Source: Conoideocrella luteorostrata
Taxonomy: Eukaryota; Ascomycota; Sordariomycetes; Hypocreales; Clavicipitaceae
Length of the DNA stretch: 64,000 nt
Reading direction: 5' to 3'
Assembly: GCA_032433595.1 (NCBI GenBank)
Contig: JASWJB010000187.1
Coordinates: 1 to 64,000 of the forward strand
Under the pieces are notes generated by a model, which saw only the letters and a list, made by a program, of their open reading frames with translations, had not been told where the DNA came from and did not search any database. Below, piece by piece: positions 41,129-53,734 of this stretch. The position numbers were made by a program, and so were the translations under genes. The first letter of the stretch is position 1, and each line of letters opens with the position of its first letter.

Positions 41129-43319
41129 CGTGAGAGGGTATAAGCGACCACGAAGTGGAGGCTGAATTTAACGCATCAAGCCTCTTCGTGACCATTCAAG
41201 ACCAAAGAGCAGTTGAACCCTCGTCCAGATGCTCGCTCGGCCAGGTGTTGCTGCGCCAGCCTTACTGGAGACCTGAGTAGTGGTTTGAACGGACTAAATT
41301 TTTGTCGGGCGTTTTGCACAAGATCGGCGCTAACGATGCACAAATTGGTGTGGCAGTGTGGCACCTTTGACATTAGCTCACGTATAACTAATTGGCTGCA
41401 TTGTACGGAGTAGATAGGAGCTTTCCTCTCGACCTGCACAAGAAGGTAAAGGCTTTGAAACAAATTCGAACAGTTCACAACCAGGGATTGATTAAAATAT
41501 CCTGGGCTCTGGCAATGCCCTCTCGAACTTGCGGCGCAGGTACCATGAGTTCCAGTTATTGGGGTGCTCAGCCGTTCGCATCAGCACGACAGCTTCAATT
41601 CCACAGTACAATCACTAGTAACTCCGCGACAAGATACTGCTTGAATGGGCGTATGTGGTGCCAATCCTTCTCATCATGTAAAACATTCAGTATTCATATG
41701 TACCCGAGGACTAGAAACTGATAGAACAGCGCCTCTGATCGAGGGATAGGGAAAAGAGCATACCAACTCTCTTCCTGGTTGAATCTACAGGCTTACAACG
41801 ATATGAGCTGTCTGTACTCTATCTATTCAGATCTGGAGCAGTGTGGTAAGCGGACAGCGGCTGCAGTCATGTGAAATTGCTGTTCTTGCATCAGCCCAAA
41901 GCCCTCTGGTCTGTAGCTGACAATGCAACGCCAACATGAGCATTTAGATTCCTACCGGATCCAAATGGCCTGACCGATATAAACGCAGCAGGCAATGGTC
42001 GCATTGCTACGTAGTCGGAAGGAAACAATCGAATCATTGTCTACAATTATCTGATGACCTGAAAAATGGCTACTCGCCAGCCATGTCGTATACGCAATCA
42101 GAATGGCACTCAACATGCCATTCTGATGTTTCCTTCCCGCCCCAATGCGAGGTATGTCACTGGTCGTATGTTTTACGTGATAAACACGAACAACAACGGC
42201 TAGGGTTCCGTGGAAGCCACATAATACTGCAGTTCACATGCATGCCTCCTTTGGACACTACAGCCAAGGATTGAGAATCCTGGGAGTAAAAATCTTGAAC
42301 TTCCTTGAGCCAGACTGTACTGGTGGCGATTTCATGCACGATGAAAATTTGGTTGCAGCGGGCTCCGATGCTAGTGTGGCTGAGGGTGGATTGGCAAGCG
42401 GGCAAGCAAGGAAGGATGTTTGGCTTGCCCGAAGTGGTGTCACCTTCCGTGCCGCGCCGATGTTGGCCGGGGCATCTGATGATGATGGTTTGCACCTCCG
42501 GCACAGAAACTTCAGTCACGACCAGGAGGATAGGGAACAGCATGCACTGACGGGCTTCTATCCTGCGTAGCTTGATTACTCCGACCAATATTTAACAAGA
42601 AGAAGAAAGAAAAAGGAGAAGAAGGAGAAAAAGAGAAGAACTAAGAAAAAAAAACCCCCCCCTTTGCAAGTTCTTATCGTGCATCCATCGCTATTGAACC
42701 GGCACAGGCAGCCGGTCGTCCAAGGTCGGGCGCAACCTCGGCCTCGGCAGCAAGGTTGAGGGGGGGTGACGGACGGCCAAGCCGCGAGGAACCAAACGAA
42801 ACAATTCCTATCGCCGCCTTCCAACAGCTGCAAAAATCTTCAATTCTCATTTTTTTCCATCTCCGATCCTTGCCGTCCACGTCCCACCATTAAAGATACT
42901 AAACGTTGTACGGAGTAGTACATTTACGCCTCTTCCCGCACTCACGCATTTTAGCGCAACCTGAACCTTGAAATCTGTTTCCCGTGCCGCGCCTACTGAG
43001 CATGAAGTGTTGAGAAATAGAGCCCAGCCAGCCAGCCAACCACCCGCCGCTTAATCTGCTTCATCTCCTCTTCCCCCTTCTTTCCCTTGGGCTTTTCCTA
43101 TCGCTCCTACGGAGTACACGTTCCATCTTCCGCCTCTACTAATAAAGACTCGTTACTCTTATTTCCAAAGCCTTCATTACAAGTGTCTTGCGATTATTCT
43201 CTGTCCTATATTCCGCCATTGATTCTATCGCCTCTGTTTCATCAATCGGAACACGAACCAGACTGCATCGCCACTTACCCCAGATTTCTGTCGGCCCACA
43301 CCAAACCATCCATCTAGTC
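41129..43319. other. Divergent region between ELP1 and DUF3984 gene
   Basis: 2.2 kb with no recognised gene. Plus-strand ORFs at 41392-41721 and 42238-42570 lack domain or codon bias. It contains exact TACGGAGTA motifs at 41404, 42909 and 43108 and a polypurine tract at about 42596-42650. Both promoters are expected here. Confidence 0.45.
42596..42664. repeat. Polypurine tract ending in an A/C homopolymer junction
   Basis: About 55 bp of A/G sequence (AAGAAGAAAGAAAAAGG units) ends in a run of A directly joined to about ten C residues. It is a possible triplex-forming or slippage-prone segment. Confidence 0.7.
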
Positions 43320-44432
43320 ATGGACATTGCCTACAATCAGCACGCCGACTGGGCACGGCGCAAGAACCGCTCTTCCACAAACATCAACCACCTCTCTCTT
43401 GCGCCGTTAACAGTCAAGCTGCCCATCAACGATAGCGATGCCATCCCCGACTCAGCTACCCCCCAGAGCCATGGCACCTACCTGCAGGGAAAGTCGGCCC
43501 CAACTACACCGCGACTCCTCTCCCGTGGATCCGTTACTCCTCGGTCGCGATCTCATCATCGGACGCCGTCAGCTCCTAGCGGTCCCATCTCAAAAAGCAA
43601 GTCATCTACGCATCTCAGTGTGATTGGCCATGGTAAGAAATCACGGTCTGGTGCCTCGACACCGCGACGACGGGAAGCTCTCGGCAATGGCAACGAAAAC
43701 GACAGCGACTGGCTCCTGAGAGCTGGCGCTCTTCTGAGCTCCGAAGCTAGAGAATACAAGGGACAAGCATGGCTTGTATCAAGACAGAGCTCAACCAGCC
43801 TGGCAGGCATGCGAGATGTCGATGAAGAGGCATTCGAGCATGAACTAGCTCGCGAGCGAGAAATTGCTAGCCATCGTGCCAGTCGGCGCGGCAGCTCTGC
43901 CATGGCCGATGACGATGCAACCCCCAACGGAAGCAGATTCAACAGCCGGTTCAACAGCCGAAAGCACAGCATGGCCGAAAGCCGCAGCCTTATAGGCACA
44001 CCTTTAGATCGCCCCAGTATAGACGAAGATTCGTACTTCCCCAGCGACGAAGCCATCGCCATCGCAGGTCCTGATTTCGTCAACCTTGACGAGAGGCTCG
44101 AGGAGTTGGAGCGTGACACGACACAAGACGACGAAGCTACCGTGCGGAGGCTTGTACGACATGGCACGGCTGGCAAGGGTTCCTGGATCAGCAATGTGAT
44201 TGGATGGTCCTTATTCAAGGTCGATGAGACAGAGGAGGAGTCGGAAGATGATGAGGACGACTACATGGATGAAGAGGAGCTGGTTCGTACAGGACGTGGC
44301 AGCGGCTCCCATAAACATTTTGAAGGCGTCCTGCACGCCCCCATGGAGCGATTACCCCCGCCTACCGCTGATGAAGGTGGTTGGAAGGACGCTGCCTGGT
44401 TGTTGAGCGTCGCCTCCAAGGTCATGTTTTGA
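43320..44432 (+). CDS. DUF3984 family fungal protein
   Basis: A single exon, 370 residues from the first ATG. The N-terminus (MDIAYNQHADWARRKNRSS, NHLSLAPLT) and the C-terminal WISNVIGWSLFKVDETEEE with an acidic run and DAAWLLSVASKVMF tail match the DUF3984 family of Pezizomycotina. The rest is Ser/Arg-rich and probably disordered (TPRLLSRGSVTPRSRS). Its function is unknown. There are no membrane segments or signal peptide, so it is likely cytosolic or nuclear. The long acidic stretch near residue 310 is typical of the family. Confidence 0.85.
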   Translation: MDIAYNQHADWARRKNRSSTNINHLSLAPLTVKLPINDSDAIPDSATPQSHGTYLQGKSAPTTPRLLSRGSVTPRSRSHHRTPSAPSGPISKSKSSTHLSVIGHGKKSRSGASTPRRREALGNGNENDSDWLLRAGALLSSEAREYKGQAWLVSRQSSTSLAGMRDVDEEAFEHELAREREIASHRASRRGSSAMADDDATPNGSRFNSRFNSRKHSMAESRSLIGTPLDRPSIDEDSYFPSDEAIAIAGPDFVNLDERLEELERDTTQDDEATVRRLVRHGTAGKGSWISNVIGWSLFKVDETEEESEDDEDDYMDEEELVRTGRGSGSHKHFEGVLHAPMERLPPPTADEGGWKDAAWLLSVASKVMF

Positions 44433-47400
44433 GATGTATTGACCAATGTCAGGTTAAGATATGGACATTTAGACCTAAAGCAGTCACTTGTTGTGTTCTG
44501 TCATATTGAACTCCTGGAATTTGGCGGTATTTAAGTAAGGCCGTACATTTACATGTAAATCGGCATCTAGTGTAATCAGGGACTGTGGAGACCATTTTTT
44601 TTTTCACTGAGTGATAGATGGTATAATTATTGGTGCATATCATTTTCAACCAATTCTCGTTCAAAACTTGTAACTGCTCAAAATGTGCAAGTCATTGGCA
44701 GTATCTTATGGCTACAGGGCAGCTTCAAGCGCTTTCTCTTTTCTACCTGTCCCTTTTCCTCCTCCTCAGCAGCTTACATATCTTCCTCATTATACATAAA
44801 TATGCAGCTGCATGGTGGCACAACATGGCAAATCCGATTTCAAAACTAGCCAGGAAGGCATCGCGCAAAACAACATGAGGCATGTTGCCTCAACACCATG
44901 CGCGGAAATTTCCAAACGCAGATCCAGACAGGGTTGGGTCACACGGTCTTGGCTGGAATCAAATCCTGCCTGAAGCATGGCTGAATTTTCAGTGACGTTA
45001 CGACACAACAGGGACCGTCCGGTGGTTGAGCCCTTAGCTACTCTGTCAACAGCGAGCTGTTGCCGCAGATCATTACGTCGACTCACGCCCCTGAGCGTCA
45101 CACAGCATGAGCGAGACCACCGCTTGGCGGAGCCCCGCGGTGAATATCAGGTCCAGCATGCGTCTGCAGCACCCATCTTTGTTGATCATGGTCCGGTTGG
45201 AGGAGTGCTCCGGCTTGCCGGGTGGGAGGCTAGTAAAGATTGTGGGCTGGGAAGATTCAAGACCGGGCAGCCGTGATCGACGTTTTGCGGTGCTTTCGTT
45301 GGAAATGTTACTCAGTACACCGGACAACTTGCCACAGTGATGTAGTCCACACAGGCATTCACCATCCGCCAGGATAGTGGCTGGACCGTGCCCATACATG
45401 GCAGCTCGGTGGAAGAGTTGCTGCCATGGCGGTCTCGAAGAATGCGCTATCTCTCTCAGCTCGAGGAACCCCTCCCAAAGGCCCCATGCCCTCTGGTCGC
45501 TACCAAACTGAGATATAAACGACTAGTCTTTGAGTGTGCATCTGGCTCTCCGCCGTAAAATATGACTATAAACTTTAGTGGTTGTCTAACTACCGCTATT
45601 GCTGGTGGATAGCCAACTGGCGGAATGCACGCTGGAGGATCATGATTGTGACCGGCTTGATGGGTCCATGCACGGTGCAAGTGCATGGGTCTAGATCTCA
45701 TAATACTACGTGGCCCGTTGCTCTACGGCTAAATCAAGTCGTTACAGCCTTCTAGCTTCAAGGCTCCATTAGATCATGAGGCGCTGTTCTAAAGAAGCAA
45801 TGTTGTATGGGGCTTCTCAGGTAACCGATGCAAATTGCTTCGGTATGTGATTCTTTGTTGCCGGAAATAAACATCGGAATGTCTGCGCTTTAGTATTTTT
45901 GGGAATCCTGGCTCCGGGCCGAGGGCGGCACCAGAAAACAACCACTGTTAGTCAGGAAGGGCATCCGAAGCACATCCCTGGATCCCTACTTCGGTCAATT
46001 TCCCCAGATAAGCCACCAAACAGGCGAGGGAGGAGCCGATACCTTGTAAACTCATGCAGACATTTGTGGTACCTGCGACGGGCAAGCCATATTGAATCGA
46101 CGGTTTGATAGCTGAATTGGGCTGGCAGGACATGTGGAAGTCCAAGCTGGTTGGTAGGGGGCTGAACCCGCAAGTGGCTTCGCAAACAGCCCAAGAAAGT
46201 GAATATACATACCTGTGGTTGCAGTGAGTTAATTCGCTCATCTCGTCGGTATGGCTGCAAATAGACCGGCTTGATGACAAAAGGTGGTGCGTCCGGGTGG
46301 TGTGGCGTCGACACCATGGCCGGGCCAACAGAACAGAAAACGACAGGAGGGCACGGAGGGGGAGGGGAGAGTGGGGTGGTGGGAGGAAGGGTAGTGCGAG
46401 GTAAACGAGGGGTCCAGTTCCCAATGATGTAAAACTGCTAGTTGTACGGAACTACCGGCGTAATCATATACGAAGGAGATTAGTTAGTTGTCCACCAAAA
46501 ACATTGAAACATTAATATGCAAATATGTACGGAGTACTTCGTAGACGCTGTGACAACCAGGCAGGCAGGCTCATGTCATCAAGGGCAAGAACAATACCCG
46601 CTGCTGCCGGCTGCTACATTTGGCTGTGGTGTCGGGAGCCTCAGCCGCGTACGTAGGGGAAGACATTTTTGACAGCTAGGAGATGTGGTGCGCGGAGTAG
46701 CTGGATGCCAGCTGTCGGATGGATCTGCAAATGGTCAACGTCTCGGAGCCGCCAGCGGACAGGGCAGGGCAAGCCAGCATCGGCCCAGAGCCTGCCCTGC
46801 ATGTGCATTCAGATGTCAGCCATTTTTGCTACCAGTCAGGTAAGGATGGCCCCTCCGCGGGGTAGACAGCGGCCTGGACATACTAGCTATTTGCAAACCG
46901 TCTGGAAGACGTCACCGGACGTCAACAGCCATCAGTACTGTAATAAACCCGTCTAACCGGGCAGCTGCGTTGGCATATCGTACAGGCAAGACGGCAATCT
47001 GTTGCCAGCGTTGCGTCGCATTTCTTTGCATTTTCTGACATCCCATATTCACGTTAGATAAGGATTGGTTTCAGACCCAACTAGCCTATCTCTCGGAGTA
47101 CTTGCCGCTCCATTGCCATGGTTGCCTCGAGCTTTGACATGTTGGTGCTGCGTGCCGCGTGCTGTGTGCTTGTGCCCCTTCCCCCATATCTAAGTCTGTG
47201 GCCGCATGACGACCAAGTCACTGACCGGCTTCCCAGGCGCTTTCAACGTCAGCACAGCTCTGCGTCGGCACAACCAGGGCTGCTCTCTCCTAGCTCCTCG
47301 TGATTTTTCTTTCTTTCACAAATGCAATATAACTACTAAACTACTCCGTAGTACGGAGTATGCACTCCTTACATCCGTATTTTGACTGTATACACCAAAC

Positions 47401-49122
47401 GGAGCGCAAGCAATCCCATTCAAGCTTCACGTTTGCTTCCCCACCTAACTTGATCATTTCGTTGCTTTCTTTTTGTTTTTCCCTCTAACTACAATAGGTC
47501 CAACCACGCTGGTCACACGTCCGCTCCTATTTGCGATTATCCTCGCCGCTTCGACCTAATACCCCAGTGAGGTGGCTTGGGTGACCGACCGTCCCTTGTC
47601 TCTCTCCAATCCCTTGCTCTTACAACCACTAGGTTTCCTTGCTCATCCAACCAACCCAGCCGGGGAACGGGCAGCCTGGCCGGCATCATTCTCAACTGGA
47701 GCTGACAAAAGGTAAACTAAGCCTTCCGGCATCCCCAGCATCCCCAGCAGTTCTAGCTTGTCCGCTGGACCTGTTGACACAGACCTCAGATCCCCTCTGA
47801 GAAATCTGTCTGATCTGTTGCTAACTAACGACCGAGCCGCTTGTACTGTCACAACCCCGAGACTTTGCTGTCTCCACCGCCGTCTTTCTGCTTCCGCTCC
47901 CCGCGCCAATGACTGAATTTATTGCATTGCTCTGGAGTACTCCGTACAATACTTGACATCAGGCGCTTCATCCTGTGGTCCAGTTCTGCCTCATATTCGC
48001 TCAGTCAAGCTGGCTAACGCGGATCAGGGTTTCAGGCTTGATTCTTTGTAAGTATGTCCCGTTGAAATGTATTGTTGATGTCCATGCAATGCACCAACTA
48101 GCCTCCCCTCCTTCTGGAGGCTTTACGTGCGCCAACTTGTCGGCGGTCGTTCTGTTCTATACCCGGACTAAAGCCTTCTCTGACCACCAAACCGGCCCAT
48201 GGGCTGTTTCGGATTGGATCCCGGAGGTTATTAGTTACGTTGAGAACAGCAACCCTAAAAGCCGACATCTGCTCTCCTGCAACTTCCCTCTCGTTAATAC
48301 GCACCTGCTGGCGCCCGCCGGCAATCTCTGTCGCTTGCTCCTCACTGGCTCCTCGCTGGCTCCTCACCAGACACCAGACTCCTCACTCCTCACTCCTCGC
48401 TCCGTCATACCAGGTCCATCCCATGCCATTGCTATCGGCCAGCCAGTGTGCTCAGTCCTACTACAGAATAGTGCCACCCACTTGGCCCCAACCGTTGTCG
48501 ACACCCTTCGTCTCCTACCCCACTAGCGGCCCGCTGAGGCCAATTCACAATGTTCGCCCACTGACGTCTTCTGCAGACGCCGTTCTACCCACACTCCCAT
48601 CACGGCCTGCGGAAACGATTCCTCCTCGCAGAAATTTATTACTTAGACGCTGTCCCAGCCGCACTACTTGTCTGGCCCAACCTCTTTGCTCTTTGTCGAC
48701 ACTAGTCCGACACTCTCCTGTATCTGCCAAACGCCGTTGCAGTTACTTGAACCAGCTGCGTCCGCCCGGTACATTTGAATTTCTTTGCTGCGATACGACG
48801 AACTTGGCCTCCTAAGTTGCTTTATACGGCGTGCTTAGACGTGGCTTGCCCATCATCAAACCAAGACACAGATAGACCCGCGATCGAGACGTTAACCAAA
48901 GCCACAACCCAACGTATCAAGACGCCCAGCGACGCGCTTCGTAGACTCGATTCTAATATTTCTGTCGCGTACCTTATTGGCCTTGATCTAATATTTTTCA
49001 AGAGGGGGCTTTTTTTTGGCCATCAAAACTTCTAGTATACGACTTTGCTTGCCGGCACCTCCTCCAAGCTGGTGTTACCCAAACTACCCCTCACCTACGT
49101 AACGGATCCTTAAAACAACGTC
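44433..49122. other. 4.7-kb gene-free interval upstream of YPD1
   Basis: No intact gene is recognised. The largest ORFs (47975-48526 and 48240-48815, plus strand) are C/T-rich, overlap in different frames and show no domain, so they look like chance opens in pyrimidine-rich 5' sequence. TACGGAGTA motifs occur at 46528, 47342 (inverted), 47352 and 47938. It could hold a long YPD1 5' UTR with uORFs or a non-coding transcript. Confidence 0.4.
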
Positions 49123-49793
49123 ATGGCGCCAACTCAGGATAAGGTATGTGTCCAAATATAAAACCTTTCTATTTATTTATGTGGTTTTTAAATTTTGGCT
49201 GTTCGGGGTATTTGCTCCTCTGACTCGCTGCACGAAACAGGACAGAGAACCACCCCTTTTTGGAGAGCATATTGACCAGTCGACTTTCGATCAAATTTTG
49301 GAAATGGATGAGCCTAATGATAATGAGTTCAGCACATCCATTGTTTTTGGCTTCTTCGCGCAGGCGAAAGAAACATTCCAAAAAATGGACACTGCTCTGT
49401 AAGTTGTGGATGCCGCGAATTGCTCGTCTGCACTGGTGCCAGTAAGCGCACTAGCATAACGAGCATATCAGTATCTACCACTGTCCTGAACAAAGTGTGC
49501 TGACCAGGACCGTCCACGAAAGCAGAGATGATAAGGATTTGAAAGAGTTGTCAGAGCTCGGCCATTTCCTCAAAGGTTCATCTGCCACTTTGGGGCTGAT
49601 CAAAGTGCGGGATGGATGCGAACGGATTCAACGCTATGGCAAGAACGAGAACTTGGATGGAAGCGCAGAGCCCGATTCCAATGTCTGTTTGAGTCGCATT
49701 GCCGAAGCCATAGAAGACGTCAAGAGGGACTACGACATCGTTGAGAAGAGACTCAGCGCATTCTATGGCAGGGAACCGGACTCCGATGTTTAG
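49123..49793 (+). CDS. YPD1: Ypd1-like histidine phosphotransfer (HPt) protein
   Basis: Three exons (49123-49143, 49241-49398, 49508-49793) give 154 residues, the usual Ypd1 size. A four-helix HPt domain is indicated by FDQILEMD, FFAQAKETF and the phospho-accepting HFLKGSSATLG motif (His79), followed by C-terminal helices. It relays phosphate from hybrid histidine kinases (Sln1 type) to the response regulators Ssk1 and Skn7, controlling the HOG MAP-kinase and stress pathways. The first exon encodes only seven residues. All splice sites are canonical. Confidence 0.95.
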
Positions 49794-50687
49794 GCAACAT
49801 GCTCTAGAATCCAGACAGCAGCAAGCTCGACTGAAAGTCTCCACAGTCCAAGCCTGGAGGAGCCATTGCTGGCAAGTTGAAAATGAAATTTAAAAAAACT
49901 TTTGATGCACTGGAGGCGAGAGCGATGGATAGAGGAGACAGTGGAGGTGGCCTCAGGATGGCCAGGCCTGCGTTTGCATGTGTATTTGTAAATTCCATGG
50001 GGCTCGAAGCAGGAAGTTATAATTGAGAACCGGAGCCATCAGACTCCACGGACTAAGCTTTAACTTTTCATATATTACTGGAATTGGGCAAGCTAAAACG
50101 CACACTCTCAAAGGACATGATGCTCGATGACCCAAGCAAGATGGCTATTTGATGATCGTTTTAGGTGGGCAAGCATAGGGAGATACCCCTTAGAGGAAGT
50201 CATGGGAAGGGTATAAAATCAATGCGCAGTATCATACCTCATATTCAACGAGCTGCTTGTAGGAGTAGAAGCGCCATGATTGTCCAGCTCGAAGCACACC
50301 GAGGTGCATAAGCCTAGTCAACAGATGCGCATTCGACAACCAGTTATACAGTTTCGCGTAGTGTGCGCATCCATCTTGTGACTGCGGAAATTGACGTGTT
50401 GCTTGTCAGCCAACGGCATCTGCCGAATGTGCCACTGTCACTGCCAAAGTGCTTGAGCGAGTGATTACGTGGGGTCAAATCCAGAGTTTAAATTGTTGCA
50501 TGCCGCGTCCTGTACTTGCATGTCACGTCCTCCACAGCTTCACTCTAGCAAGCGCAGCATCGAACTATCAGCTTTTCTAGGCATATTTGCACAACAGGCA
50601 GCGCCAATTACGACCAGCCCAAGGAAATCTATACCCAGTTGAAATTTGAAAGAAGGTTTCTACCCGGGTCTCCGTGACTTTCACGAG
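49794..50687. other. Intergenic, YPD1 to 2H phosphoesterase
   Basis: Contains the YPD1 3' region and the promoter of the next gene. No supported ORF or repeat. Confidence 0.5.
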
Positions 50688-51425
50688 ATGCCCACCAAAC
50701 CCAGCCCGACACACTTCTTGTGTCTCCAACTTTCCAGTGCCCAACTGTCCAGAAGCTTGGCGGCTTTTCGAGCGGATGCAACGAGCCTCGACAGTTTCGC
50801 CATCCCAGGCGATGCTGTGCGACCGCCGGGGACACTGCATTTGACACTTGGTGTTATGAGCCTGAAGCAGGATGATGGGCTGAGCCAAGCCGTCGACGTG
50901 CTGAAAAGTTTGAAACCAAGAGATATTCTTGGCGAGCTGAGATGTCCATACAGCTCTTCAACGGCCATATCATCATCTACATCTACATCTACATCTACAA
51001 CGGCTTCTCAAGCCATCGCAACAAACAACGATGGCCTGCTTATATCCTTCCGCGGTCTACACGCCATGACACATCCGTCGAGAACCTCGGTCTTGTACGC
51101 ACCCCCTACTGACGCAGAGGGCATACTCTACAGGTTCTGCGAACGGCTGCGCAAGCCGTTTCGTGAATCGGGGTTCATTGAGGAGGAGCGGCCGCTGCTG
51201 TTGCACGCCACGATCATCAATACTATCTATGTGAAAAGTATGGGTGGAGGGAGACGGAGGGAGAGACTGATGCTTGATGCGGAGGATTTGTTACGCAAGT
51301 ATGATGATTATGAGTGGGTGGAAGGCATGCCGGTTACAAAGGTGGCGCTCTGCAAGATGGGAGCGAAGAAGGTCGAGGGCAGCGACGATGAGGTGTATGA
51401 GGTTGTGGAAGAGATTGAGATATAG
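50688..51425 (+). CDS. AKAP7/ASCC1-like 2H phosphoesterase domain protein
   Basis: A single exon, 245 residues from the first ATG. It has two H-x-T motifs at the expected spacing, TLHLTLG (about residue 49) and LLHATIINT (about 172), with THFLCLQL at the N-terminus and YEWVEGMPVTKVALCKMG near the end. This is the AKAP7_NLS/2'-5' RNA ligase-like fold. Members act on RNA 2',3'-cyclic phosphates or related ends; ASCC1 is a subunit of a transcription and alkylation-repair complex. The enzymatic role here is not established. Four ACATCT units (about 50970-50996) add a Ser/Thr run between the motifs. Confidence 0.82.
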   Translation: MPTKPSPTHFLCLQLSSAQLSRSLAAFRADATSLDSFAIPGDAVRPPGTLHLTLGVMSLKQDDGLSQAVDVLKSLKPRDILGELRCPYSSSTAISSSTSTSTSTTASQAIATNNDGLLISFRGLHAMTHPSRTSVLYAPPTDAEGILYRFCERLRKPFRESGFIEEERPLLLHATIINTIYVKSMGGGRRRERLMLDAEDLLRKYDDYEWVEGMPVTKVALCKMGAKKVEGSDDEVYEVVEEIEI

Positions 51426-52001
51426 GCATGAAGATAGGCATGAGGAAAGGCCGGTGACCGGTATAGCCAACGGTCAGCACATACTCTGTAGCTATTTAGT
51501 TACGCTGCCACACACTGTAGTCACCTACTTAGCCTTGAGGTTGTCCCGCAGCCCAAGGCAAACAAACACCCCCCGCCAGTACCCCTCTGTCCCCCCTCCC
51601 TTCCATTCAGCCAGCCTTACCTGCAAGACCCGACTTCGATCACAAAAGTTTCATGGTTGGAGCGTCACTTTTGAGTGCATGCGTTTGCCCTACTAGGCAA
51701 CGACCCTGGCGGCGGGTCTTCTTTCGGCTTCTTGTCTCTGCACGTCACAATTGACCTCGACCTTTTACCTCGCTTTTGCCCTTTGGTTTTTGCCTTCCAA
51801 ATTTCCTTGGTAACAGCGAACGCTGCGCGACTGCCAGCAGCAACCATGCCGGCGCATGCTCAGCCGACAACTCTCATGACCCCGCTGAACTTGACGACTT
51901 GACGACACCGATTGCACAAAAATAGACGACAAATCACGAAGACACAAGTACAATCGAACAAAATCCTTTCACAACAGTATTGGTATCATCAGCACCACCA
52001 C

Positions 52002-52033
<32 letters not shown>

Positions 52034-52060
52034 ACAACAACACCAATAACACCATCGTCA
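51426..52060. other. Intergenic with CAT microsatellite in 5' leader
   Basis: No supported ORF. The last part is probably the 5' UTR of the coiled-coil gene and contains a (CAT)n array at 51992-52040. Confidence 0.5.
51992..52040. repeat. (CAC/CAT/CAA)n trinucleotide array
   Basis: A run of CAC, then about ten CAT, then CAA units, ending about 20 bp before the ATG of the next gene. It is in frame with that gene, but the only upstream start would be non-ATG. Confidence 0.85.
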
Positions 52061-53734
52061 ATGAGCGCTCCAGAGAAGCGGCGTGGCGGCGGCGGCCATG
52101 TGCTGCGATCCGGCCCCAGTCACACAGCTCGACATAGCCATGCGACAGGTCCTAGCGCAAACAGTAACACCGGTAGCGATAATAGTAGTTCCATGCCTGC
52201 GATGCCTCCCAGGGCAGCCATGGTTAATATCAATGCTGCTGTGTCCGCCGAAGATACACACGATAATGCGAACACGTCTGCCAGCTCCCAGGCGGGTGGT
52301 GCACCACTTGCTGAGAAAGAGAAAGAGAATTCCGGCCCCTCACGATCAGGTTCCGCCAGGAACAGCGCCAAGGAGAAGCAGAGAGAAAGGGACCGAACTG
52401 CGGCGTTGATCAGAGACAAGGACGACCGTATCGCAACCCTCATGAAGGAAAAGGTTGATTTGGCACAAGAATTCAATCGTCAACTCGACGAACTGAGCCA
52501 AGCCGAAAGGGAAACAGCTACCTTCTGGCAAAACAAGCATAGCGGATTAAATCAGCAGTTCCTGCGTACGGATACAGAGCTGAGGCTGCTACACTCCAAG
52601 GTTGATGCCTGGGAGGCTGAACGAAGCAAGTTTCGCGAGAGGTTGGAATTGATGCGTCAAGAGGTTAAAGAACGAGACGACGAGATTGGCAACTTGAGAA
52701 TACAGGTCCGCGATATGAAGAAGTTTGTAAGCACTAGTACGCGGACAGATGGGCAAACTAGTGATGAGGTATTTGGTGATGGTATGGCAAAACTAGCAAA
52801 TGGGCTACAGAATTGGGTCATCACCCACTTCCGCCGTGCAAAACCAGGTGAGTTGGTTGACCGTAGCGACAATGGGGTCAATGCCTTTCACCGTCCGGAC
52901 GTTGCGCAGCTTAAGTGCTAACCCTCTCCGGCGTGCCAGTCGACTTTTCCAAACTGGATGAGGCAACGCTGGCCGAGGTCAGCGAGCTGGTCCCCATGTA
53001 CGAGGAACTGGCTCAGGGAGCAAAACTTCACTTATTGCAATCCATCGTCTCCAAGACTTTGGTCGAGATGGTATTTGGCATCTACTTTCTAGGCTTGTCA
53101 GACGAACAGATGCAGCATTTTTGGCAAATAGAGACAACCCTAGCATCACTTGGTATGTGCAACAAGCAGTTCCATGAACAAAAAACCAACAATAGCAAAT
53201 GTGCCACACCTGCAGCCGGGAACCTAACGCCCATTTATTATTCTAGTCCTCTCAGAAGAATCCGTCAACCAATGGCGCGCATATACTTTGGCTCTCTTGC
53301 GCCGAGACGCTCCTCAGCTGCTCCAGGGTGAAACTGGCACCCACATCGAAAAAGTCATCTCTCGCATCAATCGCATCCTTGATACCATTACAACAGACGG
53401 TGGCGCTCCGGCGGTGGGCACCTCACGTTCGGATACACGAGACTCGTCGCTTCGCACTCTGGTGAACAATTCCGTTGGGCTGGCTCGCTTGCTAGTAGCC
53501 CAGAAGGCAGTTCTGAGGGTATACATGCCTGAGGTCCTCCCCCATCAGCAGGTCATGTTTGACCCGGAAACAATGGAGGATGTTGGTGGCGAGGATGAGG
53601 AATCGCTTGCAAGAAGGGAGATTTGGTGCGTAGTGTTTCCTGGCGTGGTGAAGCACGGGGACGAGAATGGTGGCCAAATGCAGTTCAGGAATATAATCGC
53701 CAAGGCGAGGGTGTTGTGCAGCCCGGAGGACTAG
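52061..53734 (+). CDS. Conserved fungal coiled-coil protein, unknown function
   Basis: Three exons (52061-52847, 52940-53152, 53247-53734) with 92- and 94-bp introns give 495 residues. The N-terminal about 110 residues are disordered and Ser-rich. A coiled coil follows (about 110-230; DRIATLMKEKVDLAQEFN, FRERLELMRQEVKERDDEI). The C-terminal globular part includes LQNWVITHFRRAKP, VPMYEELAQGAKLHLLQSI, NNSVGLARLLVAQKAVLR and EIWCVVFPGVVKHGDE. I believe the architecture recurs widely in Sordariomycetes, but I know no name or function. The intact long C-terminal domain across two spliced junctions argues for a real, conserved gene. Confidence 0.82.

Noticed and set aside
47975..48815. Two overlapping plus-strand ORFs of 183 and 191 codons
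   Set aside because: They overlap in different frames in pyrimidine-rich sequence, with no domain or coding bias.
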